DNA of 58,941 bases from DASUTB01 sp036374835 (GTDB lineage Bacteria > Actinomycetota > Actinomycetes > Jiangellales > Jiangellaceae): assembly GCA_036374835.1 (NCBI GenBank), contig DASUTB010000048.1, positions 1 through 58,941 of the forward strand, written 5' to 3'. A program made the translations under genes and the position numbers. This document shows, piece after piece, positions 44,158-51,516 of this stretch. How positions within the stretch are numbered: the first letter of the stretch is position 1; the number at the start of each line of letters is the position of its first letter. Below the pieces are notes generated by a model. It made no database searches. It saw only the letters and a program-made list of their open reading frames with translations, and had not been told where the DNA came from.

Positions 44158-45207
44158 ATGAATGACATGCCAGTCGAGATTGCCGATCTCTTGAGACGCT
44201 TCGGTGGGGTGGTCGATCCCCGGACGGCGCGTCTTGCCGGGCTGTCGGAGTCCAGGCTCCGGGAAGCCGCCCGCTTGGGGCAGATCTATCGGCTCGGCCC
44301 CGGTGCTTATGCCGCAACGGCGGCCCGTGAACTGGGGGAGTGGGATCGTTTCGTCCTTCGAGCGCGCGCGTTCGCCATGACGCATTTTCCGAACGCCCTG
44401 CTTACCGGCTGGGCGGCTTCGGTGATATGGCACCTGCCGACGCTTGGTCGGCCGCCCGAGGTGCCAACGGCTGTGCGGCTGGGCGGCGCCTGCGGCGGCT
44501 TCGCGAGCGCACGTGGTCGGATGACCCGCGGAGCTGTTCCGCAAGCGCATCGCTACAAGCAGCGCACCGTCGGATTGGTCAGCAAGGAGTGGGCCACGGT
44601 TGATCTTGCACGGACGGCGCCGCTGCCGCACTCGCTTGTCGTCGCCGACCAAGCCGTCAGGGCCCACGCCGACCTGGCGGCAGTCCTGCCCCACATGAGC
44701 CGCCGAGCGGGAATCGCGCGGGCGCGATGGGTTGTGGAGCACGCGGACCCTCTCGCCGAGACGCCGTTGGAGACGCTGGGTCGGTTCGCGTTCATCGAAT
44801 ACAACTTGCCGATGCCCGTTGCCAATGCCTGGGTCGGCCACGACCGGCCGCGCAAGCGCTTGGACGGTCTGCTCCCATGGCATTGGATCGCGCTCGAAGG
44901 CGACGGTGCCGGCAAGTATGAGAACCAGGGTGCGCGGGTGATTCGCGAGCAGAACGAACGCGAGTTCTACCTTCGCCGATTGAAGCTGGACTTCGTCCGT
45001 TACACCTGGTCAGACGTCTACCCCGGCAGGCTTCCGCTCGCCGAGAAGGTCCGCGCGGTGATCGCAGAGCGCCCGCCGCGCGATAAACCCGTTCGATGGT
45101 GGAAGCACGTGCCTGGTGGTGATCCGGTCGAGCCCAATGCGGCGGACTGGCCGTCCCCGAATGCGATGCGCATAGTGCTACCCGCCGGATGGGACGTGGC
45201 ACTATGA
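44158..45207 (+). CDS. AbiEi-antitoxin-like protein with nuclease-fold C-terminus
   Basis: A 349-residue protein laid out like the one at 12298. The winged helix (about 1-60, LRRFGGVVDPRTARLAGLSESRLREAARLGQIYRLGPGAYA) comes first, then a middle region with LTGWAASVIWHLP (equivalent to the AbiEi core), then a Vsr-like part around 235-300 with LDGLLPWHWIALEGDGAGKY, which offers D, E-x-D and K as metal-site candidates, followed by NEREFYLRRLKLDFVRYTWSDV. No AbiEii toxin gene adjoins. The exact role is unknown. Its end overlaps the HxlR gene by six bases. Confidence 0.78.
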   Translation: MNDMPVEIADLLRRFGGVVDPRTARLAGLSESRLREAARLGQIYRLGPGAYAATAARELGEWDRFVLRARAFAMTHFPNALLTGWAASVIWHLPTLGRPPEVPTAVRLGGACGGFASARGRMTRGAVPQAHRYKQRTVGLVSKEWATVDLARTAPLPHSLVVADQAVRAHADLAAVLPHMSRRAGIARARWVVEHADPLAETPLETLGRFAFIEYNLPMPVANAWVGHDRPRKRLDGLLPWHWIALEGDGAGKYENQGARVIREQNEREFYLRRLKLDFVRYTWSDVYPGRLPLAEKVRAVIAERPPRDKPVRWWKHVPGGDPVEPNAADWPSPNAMRIVLPAGWDVAL

Positions 45208-45576
45208 ATGACCGTCGTCGGTCGGCTGCTTGAGGGCGAGCACCGTGGCGCCCGTCTTGTCGCACCAGTAGAGGCCCCAGTCGCACAGCGCATCGAGGAG
45301 CGGCTGGAGCCGTGGCCGCTCGGTTTCGACGACGTCGTAAACGACCTTGGGCGGTACCTCGTCGAACACCGTGCGGGTGACGATGCCGTCGTCCTCGAGC
45401 TCCCGTAGCTGCTGCGTGAGCATCTTCTGGCTGATGGGAGGTACGAGCCGCCGCAGTTCGCCGGTCCGCCGCGGCCGCTCGAGGAGGTAGAACAGCAGCA
45501 CAAGCTTCCACTTGCCGCCCAGAACCTCGACGGGTGCGTCGACCGGGCACATGTACGTGGGTGGTGTCGTCGGCAT
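45202..45576 (-). CDS. HxlR-family transcriptional regulator
   Basis: A 124-residue winged-helix regulator with the family cysteine and core: CPVDAPVEVLGGKWKLVLLFYLLERPRRTGELRRLVPPISQKMLTQQLRELEDDGIVTRTVF. Cysteine 10 is where redox- or electrophile-sensing members react. It is divergent from a metallo-hydrolase gene 68 bp away, which is the likely target. The ATG at 45576 is the domain start. Confidence 0.92.
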   Translation of the reverse strand: MPTTPPTYMCPVDAPVEVLGGKWKLVLLFYLLERPRRTGELRRLVPPISQKMLTQQLRELEDDGIVTRTVFDEVPPKVVYDVVETERPRLQPLLDALCDWGLYWCDKTGATVLALKQPTDDGHS

Positions 45577-45588
45577 GGCGGCTCTCCA

Positions 45589-45611
45589 TAGGTACCTGAA
45601 GGTGCGTACTA
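45589..45611. promoter_or_regulatory. Candidate HxlR operator
   Basis: TAGGTAC (45589-45595) and GTACTA (45606-45611) form an imperfect inverted pair around CTGAAGGTGC, within the HxlR/metallo-hydrolase intergenic region. AGGTACCT inside it is a perfect 8-bp palindrome. Confidence 0.35.
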
Positions 45612-45644
45612 GACCGGCTGGACCGTAAAGAATACGTTCATCGC

Positions 45645-46454
45645 ATGGCAAAGATCATCGAGCGTTTCGAGGGCACGGCGATGGCCGTGAACTCCTACCT
45701 TGTACAAGGAGACGACGGTCTCGTTGTGGTGGACGGCCAGCTCACCGTATCCGACGCCACCGCACTGCGGGAACGGATCGCCGCGATCGGCCGTCCGGTG
45801 GTGGCAGTGGTGGTGACACACCCGCATCCCGACCATTACGCAGGGGCGGCGACCATTGTGGACGAGTCCGTACCCATCTACGCGACGTCGGCCGTCGATG
45901 CGGTGATCCGGCGGGACGATTCGGAGAAGGACGCCATCGTCGGACCAATGATGGGCGCCGAGTGGCCGGCCGAGCGCAGGTTCCCCGACCGGCCGGTAGA
46001 CGACGGTTCGGTGGTCGAGCTGGCCGGGCTCGAGTTCACCGTCGAGGACGTCGGCCCGGGTGAGTCGCATGCCGACAGCGTGTGGAAGCTCGGTGACGAT
46101 TGGTTCATCGGCGACGTGATCTGCCACGATACGCACGCCTACCTGGCCGATGGTCAGTATGCGAAGTGGCTTGCATCGCTCGACGGCCTGATGGACAAGA
46201 CCGCTGCCGGCACCCGCCTGTACGTGGGTCACGGTGAACCGACCGATCGAATTGCGATCGCCGCCCAGCGGACGTACATACAGACATTCATCGACGCCGT
46301 CGCCGCCGCCGCCGGATTCGAGCCGGCCGAGCGCACCGCCGCGGTTGTCGAAGCGATGTCCGGCCTGGTCGCCGACTCACGGCTGCAATTCCTCATGGAG
46401 TTGAGCATCGAGCCGGTAGCCCAGGAGTTGGGCCGGGACACATCGGCCGTTTAA
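45645..46454 (+). CDS. Metallo-beta-lactamase-fold hydrolase
   Basis: A 269-residue hydrolase with the zinc motif TH59-PH61-PD63-H64, then GPGESHADSVWKL, WFIGDVICHDTHAY and LYVGHGEPTDR carrying later ligands. The start MAKIIERFEGTAMAVNSYLVQGDDGLVVVDGQ lacks a signal peptide. The substrate is unknown; glyoxalase II-like thioesterase or detoxifying activity is plausible. Divergent from its probable HxlR regulator. Confidence 0.9.
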   Translation: MAKIIERFEGTAMAVNSYLVQGDDGLVVVDGQLTVSDATALRERIAAIGRPVVAVVVTHPHPDHYAGAATIVDESVPIYATSAVDAVIRRDDSEKDAIVGPMMGAEWPAERRFPDRPVDDGSVVELAGLEFTVEDVGPGESHADSVWKLGDDWFIGDVICHDTHAYLADGQYAKWLASLDGLMDKTAAGTRLYVGHGEPTDRIAIAAQRTYIQTFIDAVAAAAGFEPAERTAAVVEAMSGLVADSRLQFLMELSIEPVAQELGRDTSAV

Positions 46455-46484
46455 GCGGGAGCCTCCCTCGGGCATACTCGCGCT

Positions 46485-47117
46485 GTGGTTGTCAAAGACG
46501 TGGCCGTTGCCCCGGAGCGGCTCGAACGGTGGCTCGCCGGGTTCGCCGAACGTCATGGTGTGACGACCGTGGCCGGGTCGGACGAGCTGGTCACCGTCGC
46601 GGCCGCCGACGGCGCTATTGCGGAGTGCCACGTCCCGTTCCCGCCACTGGCGCCGGGCGACGGCGACCCTGCTGCGACGCTGGTGGAGCACGCGTGCCGC
46701 GACCGCAAGGTAGGTGTGATCATGGTGCGTCGTGGCGGCTACGCGGCCGGTGTGTTCGACGGCACGTCGTTGATCGCCTCGAAGGTGGGCTCGCGTCGGG
46801 TGCAGGGACGGACGTCCGCCGGCGGGCAGTCGCAGCAGCGGTTCGCACGGCGCCGGGACAAGCAGGCCCGGGAGGCGTTCGAGAAGGCGGCGGACGTCGC
46901 GGCACGGGTGGTTCTCCCGCACCGCGACGTACTCGATGCCGTCGTGCTCGGTGGCGACAACGCGGCGATCGCGCGGGTAATGGCCGATCCCAGGTTGGCG
47001 CCTCTCGGCGAGCTTGTCGCCGGGCCGCGACTGGCCGTCCCGAATCCGAAGCACGCGGTCCTGGCGAAGGCACCGGAGCAGTTCCGCGCGGTCCGGATCC
47101 GGGTTCGCGAGCCCTAG
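46485..47117 (+). CDS. acVLRF1-type peptidyl-tRNA hydrolase (Vms1/eRF1-like)
   Basis: A 210-residue member of the actinobacterial Vms1-like release-factor family. The eRF1-domain-2-like fold carries the catalytic loop RTSAGGQSQQRFARRR: GGQ at 113-115, followed by QQRFARRR as in Vms1-type proteins. Ahead lies VGVIMVRRGGYAAGVFDGTSLIASKVGSR; after it AREAFEKAADVAARVVLP and LDAVVLGGDNAAI. The protein should free stalled nascent chains by cutting peptidyl-tRNA on split 50S subunits, in parallel with Vms1 in eukaryotes. The GTG at 46485 has no ribosome site; CATACT six bases before suggests a leaderless transcript. Confidence 0.85.
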   Translation: MVVKDVAVAPERLERWLAGFAERHGVTTVAGSDELVTVAAADGAIAECHVPFPPLAPGDGDPAATLVEHACRDRKVGVIMVRRGGYAAGVFDGTSLIASKVGSRRVQGRTSAGGQSQQRFARRRDKQAREAFEKAADVAARVVLPHRDVLDAVVLGGDNAAIARVMADPRLAPLGELVAGPRLAVPNPKHAVLAKAPEQFRAVRIRVREP

Positions 47118-48400
47118 CCGGCAAGCACGAAGACGTCGTCCAGGAAGGCGCCGGAGGCCAGCAGATCCGGGACGCCGTCTCCGTTGACGTCGCCGATCCC
47201 GACGACGTCGAAGCCGAGCGTCTGGAAGTCGGTCGATGACATGTAGGTTCGCAGCGTCGAGCCGTCGGCGCCGGAGAAGACGTCGATCCGCCCGCCGAAC
47301 GACGCGCCGTCGCTGCTGGTGTATGACCCGATGGCGATGTCCGGGACGCCGTCCCCATCGACGTCACCCGCGCCGCGACCCGGCCCGAGCCCGTCGCCGT
47401 TCTGCGCGCCGGTGAAGACGTGGATCTTCTTGCCGGTGGCGCCGGAGAAGACGAACGCCCGTCCTCGGAAGCTGTCGTTGGCACCGGCGTCGAAGTCTCC
47501 GGCGTAGATGTCCGGCACACCGTCGCCGTCCACGTCGCCGGCGCCGGCCACGAAGAACCAGCCGAGATCGACGGTCGTCGGGTCGCCCTTGAGCGTGTGC
47601 ACGAGCGAGCCGTCCGCACCGGAGAAGACGTATGCCGCGCCGTCTTCTCGCTGCCCGGCGTCCTTCGCCCCGACAACCTGATCGGTGATCCCGTCTCCGG
47701 TGACATCGCCGACCGGAGCGGTGCCGACGCCGAACTCGTCGCCGGCGTCCTCGGCATCGAAGGTTCGTACGAGCGTCCCGTCCGCGCCAGAGTAGATGTA
47801 TGCGCGGCCCGCGTCCTGGCCGGCGGCGTCGCTGCACTGAGCACCGACGAGCAGGTCGGCGTGCCCGTCGCCGGTGACGTCCCCGGCGCCGGCGACCGCC
47901 GAACCGAAGTGATCACCGACGGCCTGTCCGGTCAGCGTGCGGAGCAGATCGCCGGTTGCTCCGGAGTACACGTAGGCGCGTCCCGGCAGCGTCTCGGAAC
48001 CGGTGCACGCCGTCTGGCCGCCCGGCGCTCCGACGATGATGTCGTGCGTGCCGTCCCGATCGACGTCCCCGGCGTCGGCCATGGCGTAGCCGTGGTGGTC
48101 GCCGGGCGCGCCCTCGAAACGGTGGAGCACCTCTCCGGTTCGGCCCGAGCGTACGTCCGTGTGGCCGTTGCGCTGCCCGTCCACGGTATGGAACGGCGCG
48201 CCGATGATCGCGTCCTGTACTCCGTCGCCGTCGATGTCGGCCAGCTCGCTGACCGCCCAGCCGTATCGCTCGCCGGATTGATCACCGGACCAGTGATGGA
48301 TGATCTGGTCGGACGGTGGGGTGGCGTCGGCCGCCACCACACCGACGGTTGCCGTGACGAGCATCGCCGCCGAGGCGACCACTGTGGTGCGACGTTTCAT
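47114..48400 (-). CDS. Secreted FG-GAP repeat protein (integrin-alpha-like beta-propeller)
   Basis: A 428-residue exported protein. Signal peptide 1-24 (MKRRTTVVASAAMLVTATVGVVAA). Seven FG-GAP repeats follow, each ending in a calcium loop and (I/L)xxGA: for example ADIDGDGVQDAIIGAP, GDVDRDGTHDIIVGAP, GDVTGDGHADLLVGA and GDVNGDGVPDLLASGA. Seven repeats would close a seven-bladed propeller. No enzymatic domain follows; a binding or adhesive role is inferred. GGAGGG precedes the ATG at 48400 by six bases. Its end overlaps the acVLRF1 stop by four bases. Confidence 0.92.
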   Translation of the reverse strand: MKRRTTVVASAAMLVTATVGVVAADATPPSDQIIHHWSGDQSGERYGWAVSELADIDGDGVQDAIIGAPFHTVDGQRNGHTDVRSGRTGEVLHRFEGAPGDHHGYAMADAGDVDRDGTHDIIVGAPGGQTACTGSETLPGRAYVYSGATGDLLRTLTGQAVGDHFGSAVAGAGDVTGDGHADLLVGAQCSDAAGQDAGRAYIYSGADGTLVRTFDAEDAGDEFGVGTAPVGDVTGDGITDQVVGAKDAGQREDGAAYVFSGADGSLVHTLKGDPTTVDLGWFFVAGAGDVDGDGVPDIYAGDFDAGANDSFRGRAFVFSGATGKKIHVFTGAQNGDGLGPGRGAGDVDGDGVPDIAIGSYTSSDGASFGGRIDVFSGADGSTLRTYMSSTDFQTLGFDVVGIGDVNGDGVPDLLASGAFLDDVFVLAG

Positions 48401-48523
48401 GATCTTCCCTCCATGTCTTGCGGAGTTACGATGGCCGCACGGTATGGGCGCGCCGCCGGCGGGCGCTGTCACGTTCTTGCGCTTCGCCCGGTCCGTGATC
48501 CTTCCGTGACGAGGGGGTGTGGT

Positions 48524-49399
48524 GTGGCCGAGCTGATGGAGCGCAGCCGCGGAACCGCCGACGAACGCGCGCTGACCCGCCCACTGCTGAGCGTGGGTGG
48601 AATGATCGTTGGACTGTTCGACTGCCCGCTCGATGATCCGTTGTGGCAGATGCCGAATTACATCGGCTCCGCGTCGCTGGTCGCGTTCCCGGGCACGCCG
48701 GTCGTCATCGCGCGAGCGGGCATCGGCGCGTTCTGTGTTGACCGTAATCAGGCCGTGGTGTACGCCGCGGACCAGGAGTACCGGCGCGCGTCGCTGCATC
48801 CCCGAGGCGATGTGTGCTCGTACGTCGTGTTGAGCGCGGAGACGCTCGATAGCGCCTTACCGCGGCGCGACGTACGTGCGCTGTTCCGGGCCGGACGCTG
48901 TGTGGTGCCGGGCGATGCGTGGATGCGCTATCAGGTCGCCCTTGCTCAGGTCCGCACCGGTCGGCTCGATCCGGTCGGCTTCGAAGAACAGGTGCTGTCG
49001 GTGGTCGGCGAGGTGCTCGACTCGGCGGGCTCGGGCGGCTCCGGCTACGTCGGCTCACGTGTTGAACGGCGGGTGGAGGGTGTCCGGGCTTGGCTCTCGG
49101 CCGACCTCGAATTCCAGGTGACGGTGCACGACGTGGCGCGGGAGTTCGCAGTCTCACCGTTCCATCTGGTTCGGCAGTTCAAGCAAATGACCGGCTGGAC
49201 GATGCACGCCTACCGTACGCAGCTGCGATTGCGGGCCGCCGCTGAACTCATGCTGGACGGCGCCGGCCGGAGCCTCGCCGACATTGCGGCGATGACCGGG
49301 TTCGCCTCGCACAGCCATATGACCGCCCGGTTCGCGCAGGCGTTCGGCGGCATGACGCCGTCGGCGGTCCGCTCGGTCGCACGCGCTCAGATGGCCTGA
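48524..49399 (+). CDS. AraC-family transcriptional regulator
   Basis: A 291-residue regulator. The N-terminal sensing domain is cupin-like (residues 20-130); the C-terminal two-helix-turn-helix domain (about 190-291) has TVHDVAREFAVSPFHLVRQFKQMTGWTMHAYRTQLRLRAAAELMLDGAGRSLADIAAMTGFASHSHMTARFAQAFGGMTPSAVR. The GTG at 48524 follows GAGGGG; the ATG at 48536 is an alternative. Divergent from the FG-GAP gene, 123 bp away, which is a possible target. The longer frame from 47420 is antisense to that gene. Confidence 0.9.
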   Translation: MAELMERSRGTADERALTRPLLSVGGMIVGLFDCPLDDPLWQMPNYIGSASLVAFPGTPVVIARAGIGAFCVDRNQAVVYAADQEYRRASLHPRGDVCSYVVLSAETLDSALPRRDVRALFRAGRCVVPGDAWMRYQVALAQVRTGRLDPVGFEEQVLSVVGEVLDSAGSGGSGYVGSRVERRVEGVRAWLSADLEFQVTVHDVAREFAVSPFHLVRQFKQMTGWTMHAYRTQLRLRAAAELMLDGAGRSLADIAAMTGFASHSHMTARFAQAFGGMTPSAVRSVARAQMA

Positions 49400-49471
49400 A
49401 GTCGCCGCTGGGTCTTCCTCGAGTGGGGCGTCGCGGCTCGGGTCCTTGGGCACGGCAGCGCCAGGTGTTGT

Positions 49472-49487
49472 CCGAACTTGCGTTCGA
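49472..49487. promoter_or_regulatory. LexA (SOS) box 1
   Basis: CCGAACTTGCGTTCGA matches the actinobacterial SOS consensus TCGAACNNNNGTTCGA at 11 of 12 fixed positions (first base differs). It lies 84 bp before the DUF222-HNH start. Confidence 0.75.
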
Positions 49488-49511
49488 AAGTGTCAGTAGG
49501 CGGTGATAGAG

Positions 49512-49527
49512 TCGAACATACGATCGA
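49512..49527. promoter_or_regulatory. LexA (SOS) box 2
   Basis: TCGAACATACGATCGA also matches TCGAACNNNNGTTCGA at 11 of 12 positions. It starts 40 bp after box 1 and contains TACGAT, a likely -10 element, so LexA here would block polymerase directly. Confidence 0.75.
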
Positions 49528-49570
49528 ACAATTGATCCTCGCCTTGAGCCTTGGTTTGGAGGTGGTCGTG

Positions 49571-51484
49571 GTGCACCGGATCGCTGGTTATGCGGCGACG
49601 CTGGAGCCGGGTGCCGTGGACCCGGTGCAGGCGCAGATCCTGGCGGCTGCGCGTGCGGTGGCCTCCGGTCAGGTGTTGGTGTCCGAGCCGGAGACGGGTG
49701 CGCTGTTGCTGGTGGACCCGGACTACGAGTCGGTGGATGAAGACGATGTGCCTGCCGAATCCGCGGGCGTCGCCACACCGGAGGTCGCGGTGGGCGAGCC
49801 GCCGGCCCACGCCGTGCCACCCGTCGATGCGGTGGTGGACGAGCCGGACACCTTTGACGAGTGGGAGGCGGAGTTCTGGCCCGGCATGTTGCGGGAGCCG
49901 GTGTACGAGACCGGAGCCGAGGTCAGCCTGACCACGACGAGTCAGGTGGTCGAGTCGGCGATGGACATTCAGCCGCTGGGAGGCACCGCCGTGGAAGTGG
50001 CCGACGTGCCAGGGGCGCGGGTGCCGCGGCGGCTGCCGGCCGGGATGGAGTCGTTGCCGGGCGGCGCTGAGTTGGCGCGCGTGTTGGAAGCGGTCCGGCT
50101 GGGCGATATCGGTGCCTATGAGCTGGTGGAGTTCGTCGCGGCCTGTCAGCGGGTTTCGTCGGCGATGGACGCGCTCCAGGCCTCGGCGGTCCGTGAGCTG
50201 TCCGGCCGGGTGGAGATGCGTCCGGCCGAGGGGGTGCGTACCAAGTCGATGACCCCGGGCCGGATCACCGAGCTGGAGATTGGTGCCCGGCTGATGACCG
50301 GCGAGGACACCGCCGGTCTGCTGGTGTCCCGGGCGATGCTGATCTGCGAGCGGTTGCCGAAGACGTACGCGATGTGGCGTTCGGGTGTGCTGGCGACCGA
50401 GAAGGTGGATGTGATGGTCGCCAAGCTGGCGCGGGTGGACGCCGAGTTGGCGCGCGAGGTGGAGGCACGGGTGCTGCCCGGTGCGGTCAACCGGACTTCG
50501 GCGTCGCTGCGCCGGCAGATCACCCGGTTGCTGCACAAGCTCGCTCCGAAGCCTGCCGCGAAGCGGCACCAGGAGGCCACGACGGAGCGGTTCGTGCGGA
50601 TCACGCCGGCGCCCGATGGTATGGCGTGGCTCGAGGCGTACCTGTCTGCGGAGGACGCTGCGGCGGTCAAAGCGGTGCTGGACGCGGGCGCGGCCACGCT
50701 GAAGCGCCACGACGACGCTTTCCACGCGGCGAGCGGCGGCCGGAGTACAACCGCGGCCGGCGGCGGCAGCGACACACCCAACACCGGATCGCCCGCCGGG
50801 GGTACCGGCACTGCCGCAGGCGCCGATTCTGCCGAGGGTGCGGCGTATCGCCGTACTGCAGGTAACCGGCGGGCCGATGTGCTCGCCGCACTGGCGTGGG
50901 CGGCGCTGAGCACGGGCTGGATCGGCGGTTGCGGCGGCGATGGCACGGGTGAGTGCGACGGCAGCAGTGGGTTCAGCCTGTCGTCGGCACGGGGTCGTCC
51001 GGTGACGGTGAATGTCACCGTTCCGCTCAGCAGTCTGCTCGGCGACAGCGACGAGCCGGGCGAGTTGGACGGCTACGGCCCGATCACCGCCGAGACCGCC
51101 CGTCGGCTAGCCGCCGATGGTACGTGGCGGCGGATCGTGACCGACCCGCTCAGCGGTGCGGTGCTCGACGTCGGCCGGACTCGATATACCCCACCGCGCG
51201 AGCTGGCCGACCATGTGCTGGCGCGGGATCAGCGATGTCGCTGGCCGAACTGCGACAGATCGGCCACCGGGGTTGGGATCCAGATCGACCACACCATCGC
51301 GTTCGAGGACGGCGGCACGACTGCGCACACCAACCTGTGCGTGTTCTGCGGCAAGAACCACATGGACAAGCACCAGGCCGGATGGACGGTCGCCCAGCCC
51401 GAGCCCGGCAGGTTCGTGTTCACCAGCCCCACCGGGCACGTGTACACCACCGACCTCGAACCGGTCGGCCCGACACCGTTCTAG
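49571..51484 (+). CDS. DUF222-HNH nuclease-type protein, probably SOS-induced
   Basis: A 637-residue member of the 13E12-repeat/DUF222 family. The DUF222 domain spans about 155-420 (LGDIGAYELVEFVAACQRVSSAMDALQASAVRELSGRVE, ... RLPKTYAMWRSGVLATEKVDVMVAKL). A glycine/serine linker follows (about 385-420). The C-terminal HNH domain begins at C556: DQRCRWPNCDRSATGVGIQIDHTIAFEDGGTTAHTN and FCGKNHMDKHQAGW, with the Asp-His, Asn and His metal positions intact. About 100 acidic residues precede DUF222. GTG at 49571 follows GGAGG by eight bases; earlier starts overlap the LexA boxes. dnaE2 follows 32 bp downstream. The substrate is unknown. Confidence 0.85.
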   Translation: MHRIAGYAATLEPGAVDPVQAQILAAARAVASGQVLVSEPETGALLLVDPDYESVDEDDVPAESAGVATPEVAVGEPPAHAVPPVDAVVDEPDTFDEWEAEFWPGMLREPVYETGAEVSLTTTSQVVESAMDIQPLGGTAVEVADVPGARVPRRLPAGMESLPGGAELARVLEAVRLGDIGAYELVEFVAACQRVSSAMDALQASAVRELSGRVEMRPAEGVRTKSMTPGRITELEIGARLMTGEDTAGLLVSRAMLICERLPKTYAMWRSGVLATEKVDVMVAKLARVDAELAREVEARVLPGAVNRTSASLRRQITRLLHKLAPKPAAKRHQEATTERFVRITPAPDGMAWLEAYLSAEDAAAVKAVLDAGAATLKRHDDAFHAASGGRSTTAAGGGSDTPNTGSPAGGTGTAAGADSAEGAAYRRTAGNRRADVLAALAWAALSTGWIGGCGGDGTGECDGSSGFSLSSARGRPVTVNVTVPLSSLLGDSDEPGELDGYGPITAETARRLAADGTWRRIVTDPLSGAVLDVGRTRYTPPRELADHVLARDQRCRWPNCDRSATGVGIQIDHTIAFEDGGTTAHTNLCVFCGKNHMDKHQAGWTVAQPEPGRFVFTSPTGHVYTTDLEPVGPTPF

Positions 51485-51516
51485 CCGCCGCTCGAACCGG
51501 AGACAGGTGCACGATC

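Noticed and set aside
47420..48523. An AraC protein extended by about 370 residues at its N-terminus
   Set aside because: The extension is antisense to the FG-GAP gene. A ribosome site and start at 48524 give a normal AraC protein.
49493..50725. A minus-strand frame of 410 codons
   Set aside because: It is antisense to the DUF222 region; the histidine/glutamine/leucine-rich product is typical of the reverse of a valine/alanine-rich coding strand.
51490..51510. A third LexA box before dnaE2
   Set aside because: Only the left half TCGAAC is present; the right half does not match, so the boxes at 49472 and 49512 are the likely control for both genes.
50953..51516. An N-terminal extension of DnaE2 within the HNH gene
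   Set aside because: The ATG at 51517 gives a normal DnaE2 N-terminus after the HNH stop; the extension overlaps the HNH coding sequence in another frame.
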